64,000 nt of DNA from Lepraria neglecta (taxonomy: Eukaryota; Ascomycota; Lecanoromycetes; Lecanorales; Stereocaulaceae): assembly GCA_033220425.1 (NCBI GenBank), contig CM065652.1, forward strand, positions 4,030,001-4,094,000, in the 5' to 3' direction. Below, in pieces: positions 44,027 to 54,300 of the stretch (its first letter is position 1; each line of letters starts with the position of its first letter). A program made the position numbers and the translations under genes. Below the pieces are notes generated by a model. The model worked only from the letters and a program-made list of their open reading frames with translations, did no database searches and was not told where the DNA came from.

Positions 44027-46689
44027 ATGATGGATCAACTCGCCGATATACTACAGTCGGTGGGGTACCATGCCGCCATATGCCAGCCTTTGCTGCCTAT
44101 GTACCTGCATCTTATTCTGTCTGCCACATTTCCTATCTACACCGGCGCACATGCATCTCTCACACGTCCATCCTCAGCAGCCAAGCCATCCAAGAAAACG
44201 AAGTGGCGTGGCGAAGACGACGAAGACGATGAAGAAGTGGAGCACAAGATGGAAGGACTGTCACCCATGGACGCCATCATGCTACCCATCCTCGGTATGT
44301 ATATTTTGTATTATTGGAACACTTCATCCCTGAGTCAAGTCGCACCTTTAGGGGTCAGACCATTATTTGGGAGCAAAGCGCCGGGTTCCGCCCCCTACAT
44401 GCTTTCAAGATTTGTCTCATAGCCCAACTAACGGCCTAGTTCTAACTCCGAATTTCTCACAGGTGGACTGACACTAGCCGGACTCTACTATCTCATCAAG
44501 TGGCTGGAGGATCCAGCAATCCTGAACAAGGTCCTAAATTGGTACTTTTCCGTCTTTGGCGCCCTCTCGCTGGCCCGTTTGCTCACCGACTCCATGGGAA
44601 CGTTGACGCCCTTCATCTTTCCGGATACGTATAGCTCAAGAGGTCGATTCTGGAAGGTCAATAGCAAGGAAAGAAAAGCGTCATCGTCTTCATCAGAAGC
44701 ACGAGACTCACCATTACCCGGGATCCTTTCCATTTTACCATTGCCATCACTAGTCAAGAAACTGCTCTGGACTTTGCGAGAATTATCCTCCCGGAAGATC
44801 CGAGTCCGGGCCTACGTCCACAACATGATGAGCGCAAGCTTCAAAATAGGCCCCCAGGGGATTACTGGCCTCTTGCTTGCGCTAATCGCCGAACTGTACT
44901 TCAATCTCGTGGACAAGCCATGGTGGCTAACCAACCTACTAGGGTTAAGCTTCGCATATTCGGCCCTACAGTTCATGTCGCCGACCACTTCGTAAGTGCA
45001 CTTTTCGGGTCTAATACCTCCCGTTGCGTTCTATTCGCTACTCCCATGGCGTGCGCTTTGGCACATTTTCTGCTCCCAGATGCCTCTATTAGCTCCTTAA
45101 TCCGGGTTCTGAGCCATGATTGTGGGACAAATTCTGTTCTGTCGCCTCCCATTATGTCTGTTCGCTGCTTCCGAGACTTGTACTTTGGCACATGGTCCGC
45201 TTCCAGATGGCCTTTATTGCTGTACAATCCCGGTTCGAAGCCCTAGTTTTAGCACTATCCCTGTTCTATCACCTGCTTTTATCTCCAGTCATTGCTTCCT
45301 AGACTCATATTCTAGCATGAAACCTGCTCTTACACCTGCTATTCTATCTTCTCGCTGCTCCTTGACACTCTTTTTTGGCTCAAACCTGTGTCCTCGGCGC
45401 TGATTTCTTGACCCTGCAGATGGACTGGTACCCTCATTCTCGGTGCTTTGTTTGTCTACGACATCTACTTTGTCTTCTTTACGCCTCTGATGGTGACTGT
45501 TGCGACACAACTCGACATACCAGCAAAGCTGCTATTTCCTCGGCCGAGTGGGCCAGGCGAAGATCCCGCAAAGCAAGCCATGTCGATGCTAGGCCTTGGT
45601 GATGTGGTACTGCCTGGAATGATGATCGGATTCGCTTTGCGCTTTGACTTATATCTCTTCTATTTGCGCAAGCAAAAGACACGTGCGACCACTAACAACA
45701 CCGCCGCTACGTCTAATGCAGACACGGATGAGCCGAAGAAGCCGAAAGAGACGTCTGATATCGTCAAAGCAGAATGGTCCCCTGCGATCGGTCGTTGGGG
45801 TGATCGGTTCTGGTCCTCTGACACGGATGCCCTGCAAGGCTGCATATTCCCGAAGACATACTTCCATGCAAGCTTGATTGGATACGTGGTCGGGATGCTA
45901 TTCACGCTTGGAGTGATGCAAGTATATGGCCATGCTCAACCTGCGCTGCTCTATCTTGTACCCGGTACCTTGGGCATGTTGTGGGGCACTGCCCTGATTA
46001 AGGGGGATATTAAGACAATGTAGGTGCTGTTTACGGGCTCAAACCCCCTCGTATCGTTCGTTTGCAGCTCCTGGTCAGCTTTCGGTGCTCTATTCTCTAC
46101 TTCTGAGGCCTGTCTTTCGACGAGGAATCTGCCCGCAGACAGCGTTTTTTACCTTTCCTTTCTGCTCTAGAACTTGATCTCGACTCAGATCCAATGCTAC
46201 CAAATCGATGCTGATTCATGAGTCTGCAGGTGGACGTACACAGAAGCCGACGAAGAAGAAAAGCCACTGAGCAAGGACAACGAGAAAGCCGGCGAGTGGT
46301 ATGAATGGACTAAGTCGTGGTTCATTGAAGGGGTTACGACGCAACCAAAGGAGAAAAGCGAAGCGACCGATGGCCAGCCAAAGGGGCAACGAACCACGCT
46401 CAAAATCAAGCCCGAAGCCCAAAGACCTCACAAGATTGACCAAATCTTCACTAGAGACCGCAAGAGCGAGCTCATTTTCTTTTCTGTCGACTTGCCTCGA
46501 AAGATTACGGAGGAGGCGTCTGATCAAGACAAGGTAGATGACGGGGCTGCGAAGCGGACGCGTTCGAGAGCGGAAAAGTCTGGGGCATCAGACGATGATG
46601 CAGCGGATGAGCATGTTGCAAATAGGACTCGTGCGAGGGCGAAGAAGTCAGAGAGTAGATCCAGCGTTGATCCAGGGGAGACTTGGTGA
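44027..46689 (+). CDS. Signal peptide peptidase (intramembrane aspartyl protease)
   Basis: Exons 44027-44294, 44463-44991, 45420-46019 and 46230-46689 join in phase to about 618 residues. This is a presenilin-like protease of the ER membrane that cleaves leftover signal peptides and type-II membrane segments. Catalytic motifs are clear: GALFVYDIYFVFF (YD), MLGLGDVVLPGMMIGFALRF (GxGD) and AQPALLYLVPG (PAL). Several hydrophobic segments surround them (YLHLILSATFPIY, GITGLLLALIAELYF, ASLIGYVVGMLFTLGVM). The N-terminal loop has an acidic run (GEDDEDDEEVEHK), and the C-terminal cytosolic tail is long, charged and repetitive (ANRTRARAKKSESRSS with an earlier similar block). Three introns are long (168, 428 and 210 nt); the last two carry the C+T-rich repeats. 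Start chosen as the first ATG before the conserved N-terminus. Confidence 0.9.
44992..45419 (+). repeat. Long intron with degenerate GCTCC/GCTTC repeats
   Basis: Intron 2 of the signal peptide peptidase gene (428 nt): donor gtaagt, branch block cgctgatt, acceptor cctgcag. It contains units such as ttctgctcccagatgcctct, ttcgctgcttccgagacttg followed by tactttggcacatggtccgc, attgcttcctagactcatat, and cgctgctccttgacactctt followed by ttttggctcaaacc. The word order (GCTCC - AGACTTGT - TTTGGC - AAACC) matches units of the citrate-synthase-like intron. Confidence 0.75.
46020..46229 (+). repeat. Intron with the same C+T-rich repeat type
   Basis: Intron 3 of the signal peptide peptidase gene (210 nt): donor gtaggt, branch block cgatgctgattc, acceptor tctgcag. 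It carries gggctcaaaccccc, tttgcagctcctggtcagct, ttctgaggcctgtctttcga and ttctgctctagaacttgatc, i.e. about three degenerate units. Confidence 0.65.
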
Positions 46690-46993
46690 GGTTATCTCGG
46701 TTACGTGAGGATTCAAGAGGGGAGAAAAAAGATGGACAGAAAAGTCATTGCGTATGTACATTGCATAGCGGCGAACCATTTGCATCGATTTTAGGCAAGG
46801 CGTGCTCGCCTTGCTATTATCAGGCCATGGTAGCGATTGCAACGTCGCTGGTGTCGCCACTTAGCATTGGATATCCGGCGCTGTATGTACCTCAGTACAC
46901 AAGTCAAGTGTTATGGCCTCCTCATTTTCTCATTCAGGTAACAAAACTCCAGCGCTATGCATATTGGCTCGATGATACTCCCTCCACATGGAT

Positions 46994-48082
46994 TCAAGGG
47001 AGTCCATTCCGCAAAATCATAATCCACTCCATCCTCCTCTGCCCCGCCAGTTCTACCAACCCTCTCATGTCCCTCCCGCCAAAACTCCCACCTCCATCCT
47101 TCTCAATCCGCACTACCCTTTTTTCCTCCCCCACGACAATCGTGATGTTCTCCCTACACAGCCCCTCTTCAAATCCATCCATATCAGCCAATATCCACTT
47201 CTTTCCCTTCGCCTCTTCGTCACCCTCAAAGACGCCAAAGCTTAGGGGTACTGGCATGTCGTAGAGATGTAGTTGCTTGGATTCTGCGGGGTCATCGGAA
47301 CAGAGTACGAGCTCGCGATCGGCGTCGTACCAGGCGCGAGGGAGGCGCGTGTTGCGGAGAGCGGCGAGGAGGGCGAGGCAGGCAGCGTCGAATGGATTAC
47401 CGTCCAGCGAGATGAAGAGAATATCAATGTAAAGTACCCAAAACGCCTTCACCTCCGCCTTTGCCATCTCCTCTTCTTCTCCCATCACTTCATGTTCTTG
47501 CCCTTGGCGAGTAGGTGGAGAAGCCGGTGGACGGAACCATATCCGTAGATCATGTATACTGAGGAGATTGCTCGTATGTAGCAGCGTAAGAATCCGTTGG
47601 CTCAGTGTTTGAGCGAGCGTAGAAGGTGGACCGCCTGGCAGATGTGTAGGCGAACATCCAGTCGCGAGCTCCAAGTTCGGCACCAGCAATCCCAAACATG
47701 CCATCTCCTCGCTATCCTCCCTCTTTTCCTTCGTAACCTTCTGGAAACTGTGCATCTCCATATCAACTCTCTCCTCTTCCTCCACTGCCTTAGGTCTGTA
47801 ATCCGCCACGTCCTCCGCCCTGAGTATTTCCCCACGAACACCACACACAACAGCTGTATCACCGCATCTCACGACTGCACTTCCGTGCGCGTGGGTTAGA
47901 GAGCCGGCGTGGCATGTTGGTGTTCGGAATTGGGTGGGCGAGCGACCTGAGGGGCGGATTGGCCCACCCTTGGAGGTTAGGTGTGCGGTTAGGTAGGTTG
48001 GGGGGGCGAGCTTGGCGAATGTGTGGGCGGGGAAGGTTGGGGGGTGTGGTGTTGTGGTGGACGGAGTTGGTTTGATTGCCAT
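46994..48082 (-). CDS. rrp43: Exosome complex RNase PH-like subunit Rrp43
   Basis: Single-exon gene; the ATG at 48082 (MAIKPTPSTTTPHPPTFPAH) is the best start although the frame stays open upstream. It belongs to the RNase PH ring of the RNA exosome, which processes rRNA and degrades RNA in nucleus and cytoplasm; the eukaryotic ring subunits are catalytically inactive. Seen are FAKLAPPTYLTAHL, the conserved RNase PH block TGSLTHAHGSAVVR (here AGSLTHAHGSAVVRCGDTAV), VCGVRGEIL, LVPNLELATGCSP, ILTLLHTSNLLSIHDLRIWF, VLYIDILFISLDGNPFDAAC and a C-terminal TIVVGEEKRVVRIEKDGGGS. Length about 362 residues fits Rrp43. It converges with the SPP gene, whose stop is 305 bp away. Confidence 0.88.
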   Translation of the reverse strand: MAIKPTPSTTTPHPPTFPAHTFAKLAPPTYLTAHLTSKGGPIRPSGRSPTQFRTPTCHAGSLTHAHGSAVVRCGDTAVVCGVRGEILRAEDVADYRPKAVEEEERVDMEMHSFQKVTKEKREDSEEMACLGLLVPNLELATGCSPTHLPGGPPSTLAQTLSQRILTLLHTSNLLSIHDLRIWFRPPASPPTRQGQEHEVMGEEEEMAKAEVKAFWVLYIDILFISLDGNPFDAACLALLAALRNTRLPRAWYDADRELVLCSDDPAESKQLHLYDMPVPLSFGVFEGDEEAKGKKWILADMDGFEEGLCRENITIVVGEEKRVVRIEKDGGGSFGGRDMRGLVELAGQRRMEWIMILRNGLP

Positions 48083-48428
48083 TGTGGTTGTGGAGGTTAG
48101 GTGGTGAAGGGGATGTTGGATTTGCAGTGTGAATTTTGTGGGGCCTTGGATCGGCCCGAAGCTTGGCTGTTTCCGGCGGCTCTCTGGCGTTTTGCGGGGT
48201 CTTCCGGGGGCTAGTTCCAAGGGTGAATCTACTATCATTCCTTGCTCTGCCTCTCATCGTTTATCCCATCCTTCTGAATACTTCAATCGTCATTGTATAG
48301 AAAGCTCAATGCTCGCTTCAACCACAAGACATCTGACATGACTAGACCCCATCTGTAAAACCTTTCCCGTCTGACATCTCCCTATACTACAGCAGCTCCC
48401 CAAACATCTTCCCTTCCCTTCAGCAGCC

Positions 48429-49245
48429 TCACTTAGCATCAACCGCCTCAAAACCCCCTTCAATCTCACACCCCCAATTCTGCATCTTATCAGCCAAATA
48501 GTCGCAGATCTCAACACTCTGCCCCTCGTCAAGCGGTGGATTACTTCTAAAAATCCGTCCTATCCTAAGCACGACCATGGAGCAATTCTTCGCTTGACTC
48601 CTATGAATCTCGTTCAGAATACCCAGATGCTTGGATACGATATGATCATCGACACAAAAGTATATCTCTTGGAGATTGGGCAGATCTTGTATGATCTCCA
48701 AACCCTGCTTGACGTCTCGGTTGAACTTGGTATCGTATTCTCTGTAATACCCCTTAAGCGTAGCCTCCTGGTACTTCACTCGACCAAGATCTGGGAAGTC
48801 GAAAGTGAGCTTGAGGATGCTGTTGGTAATGACGGGCGTCAAGCGCCGAGCAAAGTAAATGAAATTGGCCCATCCCTCTCGACGCTTGAAATGAAACGTA
48901 TTGACCCCATAGAGTATCGATATGGCTTCCTCATACAATTTCGAAGAGACGAAGAGCAGGCTCGGATTCATGGGAGAAGGTGCTACTCGTTACGAATGGG
49001 ATCTTCCTTTGCCGCCTTTCCGGATTCGACCTTCCCAGGCGAAATCGCTGCTGAGCTTGCCAGTTGGTTTTGGTTTTGGACTTCTTTGGGAGATATATGG
49101 AAATTCCATCGCTTTTGACCTGGCAGAGGTTGAGTGTCTCGGTCCGTATCTCGAATGGGAGATCCCTGAATCGGAATGGTTCAACCTGCTGTGCCTTGGG
49201 GTTTGTAACCCGCTTGAGTAGGTCGAAGGCTCGGTGGCGAGGCAT
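48429..49245 (-). pseudogene. 2EXR-domain protein with a probable frame break
   Basis: From the ATG at 49245, one frame reads MPRHRAFDLLKRVTNPKAQQ and VEPFRFRDLPFEIRTETLNL (the 2EXR-type LPFEIR motif). From about 48960 the family continues in a different frame: PSLLFVSSKLYEEAISILYG, VNTFHFKRREGWANFIYFAR, LPNLQEIYFCVDDHIVSKHL and the end GGFEAVDAK. The two frames overlap by about 40 nt with no good intron, which suggests one indel. Apart from this the protein (about 270 residues) is well preserved, so it is a young pseudogene or a sequencing error. Confidence 0.6.
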
Positions 49246-49598
49246 TTCCGGAAGGGCTCTGCTTTGATTTGGGGGCCTTGAAAAAAGATTTATTATCCTA
49301 GAAGTTATTTATTCGAGCTTGAGAATTATTGTAGGTATGAGCTCTTTATGAACTGCTTTTTGCAAGTCAATACTCATTTTGGGCTAGGGAGATCCAGCTT
49401 TTTCAGGGTCACAAAGTTTTCAACAAGGCTTTACAGATTTAAGGTATCCCTTTCTCTATAATTGTTGTTCACTAGTTTGTTAGTTTCCGTTTTGACAGAG
49501 TTGGGCGGCCTAGTCTAGGTCTTTTGGTGTGAGTACCTATAAATCCGTTATTCCCCCACTATATTTTAGTCTGCTGTTGTCTCCCCAGTATTTTGATC
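49246..49598. other. Intergenic, A+T-rich
   Basis: No gene seen; A+T-rich sequence between divergent relics. Confidence 0.4.
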
Positions 49599-50524
49599 AT
49601 GTTGGCGTCTATATTCTTCGTTCGTGCTTTGACTGCAGCAATATTTCTGCTTTTTGGATTCATTCTTTGGCGAGATTTCACACCACCACAATGTTTTCTG
49701 AATAAACTGTCACTACGGCAGCCAGAACCCCCGGCGCGAATTAGTCATTGGAATGGCTGGACTGGCATTGAGAAGATGTTCATCTTGTAAGCTATGTGAG
49801 TCTGGATATGATGCGGACTCACTGACATACCATAGTGGAGACTCCTACACCGATACTAGTTTCATTTTCAAATAGCAACAGCCTACACCGTTTTTACCAC
49901 TAGACAATCAGGAAAAGGCACCTGACGACGCCGACATGACATGGCCCATCTATCGGACAATAAAGTAGAATGACAGCTTACTCGAGACTTATGCTTTTGC
50001 CAAAGCCGGATCAACAGTCGATCAGGTAAACCCCTCCATTCCCCTTCCAAAGACGCCTCTAATCCCACCAGCTCTATCACACCGGCGCCCGCACCTTCCT
50101 CCTCTTCAACGTCCCCCCAATCCAACGAGCCCCCCACGTCCGAGGCACCGAACACCTCAACCATTCCCGTGCCGTCACATCCTGGAACAACCGCCTCACC
50201 TCCCTCCAGCAAAACCTTACAATAGATTACAACGACACGACCGTCTTCCTCTTCGACGCGAATGCGCTCTTCAACAAAGTCATTGATCATCCGAAAGCAT
50301 TCGAGCAGACGAAAGCGTATTTGAATACGACGCGACATTGCCCGGAGCATTCTGCAGTTAAGAAGCAGGCTACTTTTTACAAGGAGTGCGGTATTTGGTA
50401 TAAGCAGTATCTTTGGAGGGATGCGCTGCATCCTACTTTTCCTGTCCAGGAGGCTATTGCGGCGCAGGTTCCGGAATTATCCAAATCAGGATTAGTGCGG
50501 CCAGAATCACCACACGAGGCATAG
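49599..50524 (+). pseudogene. GDSL (SGNH) esterase relic
   Basis: Begins MLASIFFVRALTAAIFLLFG, a signal peptide or anchor. An intron at about 49788-49834 joins FIL to FGDSYTDTSFIF, the SGNH block-I nucleophile (GDSYTDT), like fungal CE16-type acetylesterases. Two in-frame stops follow closely (after FIFK and after RTIK). After TYAFAKAGSTVDQ and an intron, the frame resumes at LYHTGARTFLLFNVPPIQRA, which in family members lies well over 80 residues later: the segment with the GxND block is absent. The C-terminal LFDANALFNKVIDHP and KQYLWRDALHPTF (the DxxH end: WRDALHPT) are present. Stops plus the missing middle make it non-functional. Confidence 0.75.
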
Positions 50525-50875
50525 TGAAGGCCTCGAAGCTTTCATTCACTTTGAAACAGAAACATAATTATCTCATCACGCGTTTCTCCTCTCAACAAAC
50601 TCACCTACCACCGCATTTTCACAACGATCAACACAACGCACAAGCTACACCTTAGATCACTCATGACAGCCAGCAAGGCAAGCCGCTTTCACCTCTTCTC
50701 CTATCACATTGGCATTATCTCAAACCCTTCCTATAAGCTATCAGAAAAGCCGGTCAAAGAGCCAGCTCACGTCAGTGACATCGGCCCCAAATTGGGCCAA
50801 CTGGTGAGTTTTCTCAAATAGGTGCGGCGTGATTTATGCCTAGTAGCACCGATCCTAGCGTCTTACTAGACACAA

Positions 50876-51948
50876 TGCCATCCAAGAAGAAGCACAACAA
50901 CGAAGGGAATGGCCCTGAACCCTTCCGCATACTGGACCTTCCTTGTGAGATTCGAGATCAGATTTACCGCGAGCTCCTCACTCCTCCTCGCCTTTAAAAA
51001 GGAACACAAATCTTACGAGCTCGAGACTGCCATCCTGCGCGTCAACAGACAGATGCACAGGGAATCCTCCAAAGTGTTATACGAAGAGAATTGCTGGGTC
51101 TTTTTCATCACCAATTTTGAAGGCTTTGCCGATCAACCCAAAGCTCAGGGCTGCCCGATCATCCTTGGCAGATTGCCCTTTGGTGAGAAGCCCAGTCTTC
51201 GACTCGACCTGCGAGTCCGTCCCTTCATCAAGCAAGATGCCCAGGAGTTCATTATCATCCCGATGGACGTGGCACAAACCTTTTTGAACACTTTCCCAGA
51301 CGATAGTAGGGCAGAAAGGTTCGAAGTCCACATGCATGTTGAAGGGTCCCCGTTAAAGCTGGCGAACCATCGAGAATTGGTTCTAGAATATTTAAGGAAC
51401 ATATAGGGAGTTAGATCAACAACTATAACCGGCTTAACACCTACCTCTCTTATAGCCGATACTGCTCGGCTCATGATGACCCCAATCACAACTATCAATG
51501 AACATCTCGAACGCCTCTGCGAATACCAGAGCCTTGGGGACCAGGAGCTTGCTCGAGGCCGCATACATTCTGCCGAGGCTCTATATGTCAAGGTTTTCCA
51601 CTACTCCAACCGGGCAATTAGAACTGCGAAAAATCTCGTGAACAGAACTTTCAGACTGCAGTCCAGCCAAGGTTCGCATGTTACAGAACAAGAGCCAAGA
51701 GCTCCATGCAGGAGTTGCGTTGTGCTACATCAAACAGGGAGCTTCGCAGTGTGCACGCCGGATCTTGGGGAGTTCCGTCCTGAAAGATGACGACCTTCCC
51801 CAATCACAAAAGGCCACAGCTCATTATTACCATGGTCTGGCACTGGTAGCCGAAGGTGCAGAACATGAAGCGCTCTGAGCCTGCAAGTGATGATCTTACA
51901 TCCAGGATATGAGGAGGCCGATAGACGCGTTAGAAGTTTGGGTTGAAC
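50876..51948 (+). pseudogene. 2EXR-TPR-like protein relic
   Basis: MPSKKKHNNEGNGPEPFRIL and LDLPCEIRDQIYRELLTPPR carry the 2EXR motif. The frame then shifts near 50993 to KKEHKSYELETAILRVNRQM, HRESSKVLYEENCWVFF and LELYLRNI-type sequence to 51406. After a stop it continues as TINEHLERLCEYQSLGDQEL, ALYVKVFHYSNRAIRTAKNL, then in another frame KSQELHAGVALCYIKQGASQ, CARRILGSSVLKDDDLPQSQ, and finally VMILHPGYEEADRRVRSLG, a TPR-like helical C-terminus. At least three frame changes are needed, so it is a pseudogene. I do not know the function of the parent family. Confidence 0.6.
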
Positions 51949-52493
51949 AAAATGTGAGCATGGAGCGATTCAAGACCCGTATGAATCTGTAGAAACGTAG
52001 TCAAGCCATTTCGACACAAGAAGGCGGATGATCCAGAGCTCTCTCAGGAGGAGAAATATTCGTAGCTGGCGGATTTTGATCACGAGAGTCGTCTGAAGGT
52101 CAGTTTACGTTTGATGGGCAATGCTTGAGCTTTTCCGAGCAGTGATACCACATGGCTTCCTGCTCGATCCTGAACGCACATGCTCTCCACCTATCCACAA
52201 TGGAATGGAAGGGTAGCAGTCGATGTATCATAATGGCTTTAGCAATCAATAATCGTCAATAATGCGCCTCCGGACTTCTCCCCCTCTGAAAGCCTGTACA
52301 TATCTGTAAATGCTTAGATATTTCGAAGAAAGAACGATAAACGCCAAGACCCGTTCTACCGCGACAATCGCGCGCTAGCAACTTCAAGATGTCAACAATG
52401 AAGTCATTCAATGCTTACAATGCTCTTCAGCTCTTACAGTTATCAATGTAGCCTTCCAAAGGCGCCCAAGCCATCCGGTACAAAACAAGAAAC
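51949..52493. other. Intergenic, nothing recognised
   Basis: No gene supported; promoter side of the acetyltransferase gene. Confidence 0.4.
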
Positions 52494-53201
52494 ATGGCGT
52501 CCGCGACGCAGAACCCCCCCATAAACGGCATCATCCCCACTCCACCTCAATGGGCTAAAAAGAAACCCCTCCCACAAACCCTCACGATCGCTCCCGTCAC
52601 GCCATCCACCCTCCCCGCCTACCGGCGTCTCATAACCCTCCTCCTCCCAATCCGCTACCCCGATAAATTCTACCACGATTCAATCCAGACGGCAACATCC
52701 TGCACAATCGCCCTTTGCGCCCTCTGGCACGACACTTCCACCCCAGCATCAGAACCTGTCGTTGTAGGAGGAATCCAATGCCGCGTTGACCCAATTCCTG
52801 CACCACCGTCATCACCGGGCAAGGGCCAGGAAAGTCTCTATATCCAGACCCTCGCGACGTTGGCGCCATATCGGTATTTGGGGGTGGGAAGTGCGCTGCT
52901 TGAGGCTGCTATTGAGGCGGCGATTGCGATCGATTACGCTGGGGGTATAAGGGATGTTTATGCGCATGTTTGGGAGGCGAATGAGGATGCGGTGGAGTGG
53001 TATGCGAGGAGGGCGTTTGCGGTTGAGCCGGAGGTTGTGGTGGGGTATTATAGGAAGTTGAGGCCTAGGGGGGCGAGGGTTGTGAGGAGGAGGGTTGGTG
53101 TGGAGGATCATCTAAGGGCAACAAGAAAGACGGAGACAGAGGTTGATGGGATCAATGGTAGTATTGGAAAGGGGAAGGCGGCAAGCTGGGAGATGGGATA
53201 G
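52494..53201 (+). CDS. GNAT N-acetyltransferase, Naa50-like
   Basis: Intronless gene of 235 residues. The N-terminus is Pro-rich (INGIIPTPPQWAKKK). LTIAPVTPSTLPAYRRLITL and LLPIRYPDKFYHDS resemble the Naa50/San substrate loop (LPVRYPDxFY). SLYIQTLATLAPYRYLGVGS holds the acetyl-CoA signature (YRxxGxGxxLL), and VYAHVWEANEDAVEWYARRA, AFAVEPEVVVGYYRKLRP complete the fold. Naa50 acetylates N-terminal Met and partners with NatA on ribosomes. The 50-residue basic C-terminal tail is longer than in animal Naa50. Codon choice is G/C-ending and unlike the decayed neighbours, as expected for a housekeeping gene. Function is family inference. Confidence 0.85.
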   Translation: MASATQNPPINGIIPTPPQWAKKKPLPQTLTIAPVTPSTLPAYRRLITLLLPIRYPDKFYHDSIQTATSCTIALCALWHDTSTPASEPVVVGGIQCRVDPIPAPPSSPGKGQESLYIQTLATLAPYRYLGVGSALLEAAIEAAIAIDYAGGIRDVYAHVWEANEDAVEWYARRAFAVEPEVVVGYYRKLRPRGARVVRRRVGVEDHLRATRKTETEVDGINGSIGKGKAASWEMG

Positions 53202-53594
53202 AGGATAGGTGAATGTGGCGAACAGGACGGATGATACCACGCAACAAGGACTGTCATGAGATTGGGCTACCACAGTAGCAGCAAGGACTCAGGATCTGAA
53301 TATGAGCCTCAGGTTCTCCCATTACATCTTCTCGCACCATGCCCAGCACGAAAGTCGACTAAACGAGGATGTGATGCAGCTATGATGGAATGACTTGTGA
53401 TTGAGGATATCGTCTTGCCGAGAAGCTCTTAAACGGGTTCTAGGGGAAGAGGGGGGCTGGGCAGTGAGTGCAGCGATTGCAGAAGGGTAGAGGTCTAGTC
53501 AATAGTTGAATGTCTTGAATTTATACAATTGGGTCTGAAAAAACCTGCTATCCTCATAATGGTGGAGCATCTACACTTCATTTCCCCTCTCTTC
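53202..53594. other. Intergenic between convergent genes
   Basis: The GNAT and Mic19 genes converge here; no coding potential seen. Confidence 0.45.
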
Positions 53595-54300
53595 CTACTC
53601 CAGCACCCTCCCCAAAAACGCCCCCTCCAACCTCCCCACCTCCCTCCTAAACGCCTCCACCTCCCTCCAACAATCCAACGGCCTCCGATCATTCGTCTTC
53701 AAACACCTCACAACCTCCTCCCTCGCCTGATTAACCCTCTCATCCTTCACCACATCCTCCTTCAACTGTTTCTGCTGTAGCTTCCCCTTCAATGCCTCAA
53801 TCTCCTTCTGCACGCTCTCCCGACTCAAATCCCTTACTCTGTCTCCGTCCGCCTTGGCTTTATGATCTACTCCACCTTTTGATTGTGATTGGTCGGGCAT
53901 GTGCGGTTGGGGGGAGGGGTGCTTGCTGTCTGTGGTTTTGTCGGGGGAGGCGGAGAGGGAGGCTTCGAGGTCTTTGAGCGATTTGGTGGCTTCGGTGTCG
54001 AGGCGGCGGAGCTCGGCTGCTACGCGGGATTGGATATGGAGTTCTAGGTCTTTGGAGCGGGTGCTATCTGTCTGTGGTTGCAGATGCGAATTAATTAGGA
54101 CTTTCTCTAGTTGGGTATGACAATTGGTACCTCTGGACTTGCTTGTAAAGCATCGACAAGTTCTTGGGAGAAGCGGACGGGGGTTTCACTAGGAGTCTTA
54201 GCATGGGAATGAGGGATTTTGATGGCCTCAATCGAGAGCCGTACCTTGCGAAGACATGCTGGGTACTTGAGGGAGCAGGTTTCGAGGAGCCGGAGCCCAT
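53595..54300 (-). CDS. mic19: MICOS complex subunit Mic19 (DUF1690)
   Basis: Exons 54300-54245, 54188 to about 54125, and about 54073 to 53595. The first encodes MGSGSSKPAPSSTQHVF with an MGxxxS N-myristoylation-like start, and splices in phase to SETPVRFSQELVDALQASPE and then TDSTRSKDLELHIQSRVAAE. A coiled coil follows (LRRLDTEATKSLKDLEASLS; VQKEIEALKGKLQQKQLKED). The C-terminus is a CHCH-like segment with two visible Cys (VVRCLKTNDRRPLDCWREVE). The end AFRREVGRLEGAFLGRVLE is typical. The protein helps form cristae junctions at the mitochondrial inner membrane. About 195 residues, normal for fungal Mic19. Confidence 0.88.
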
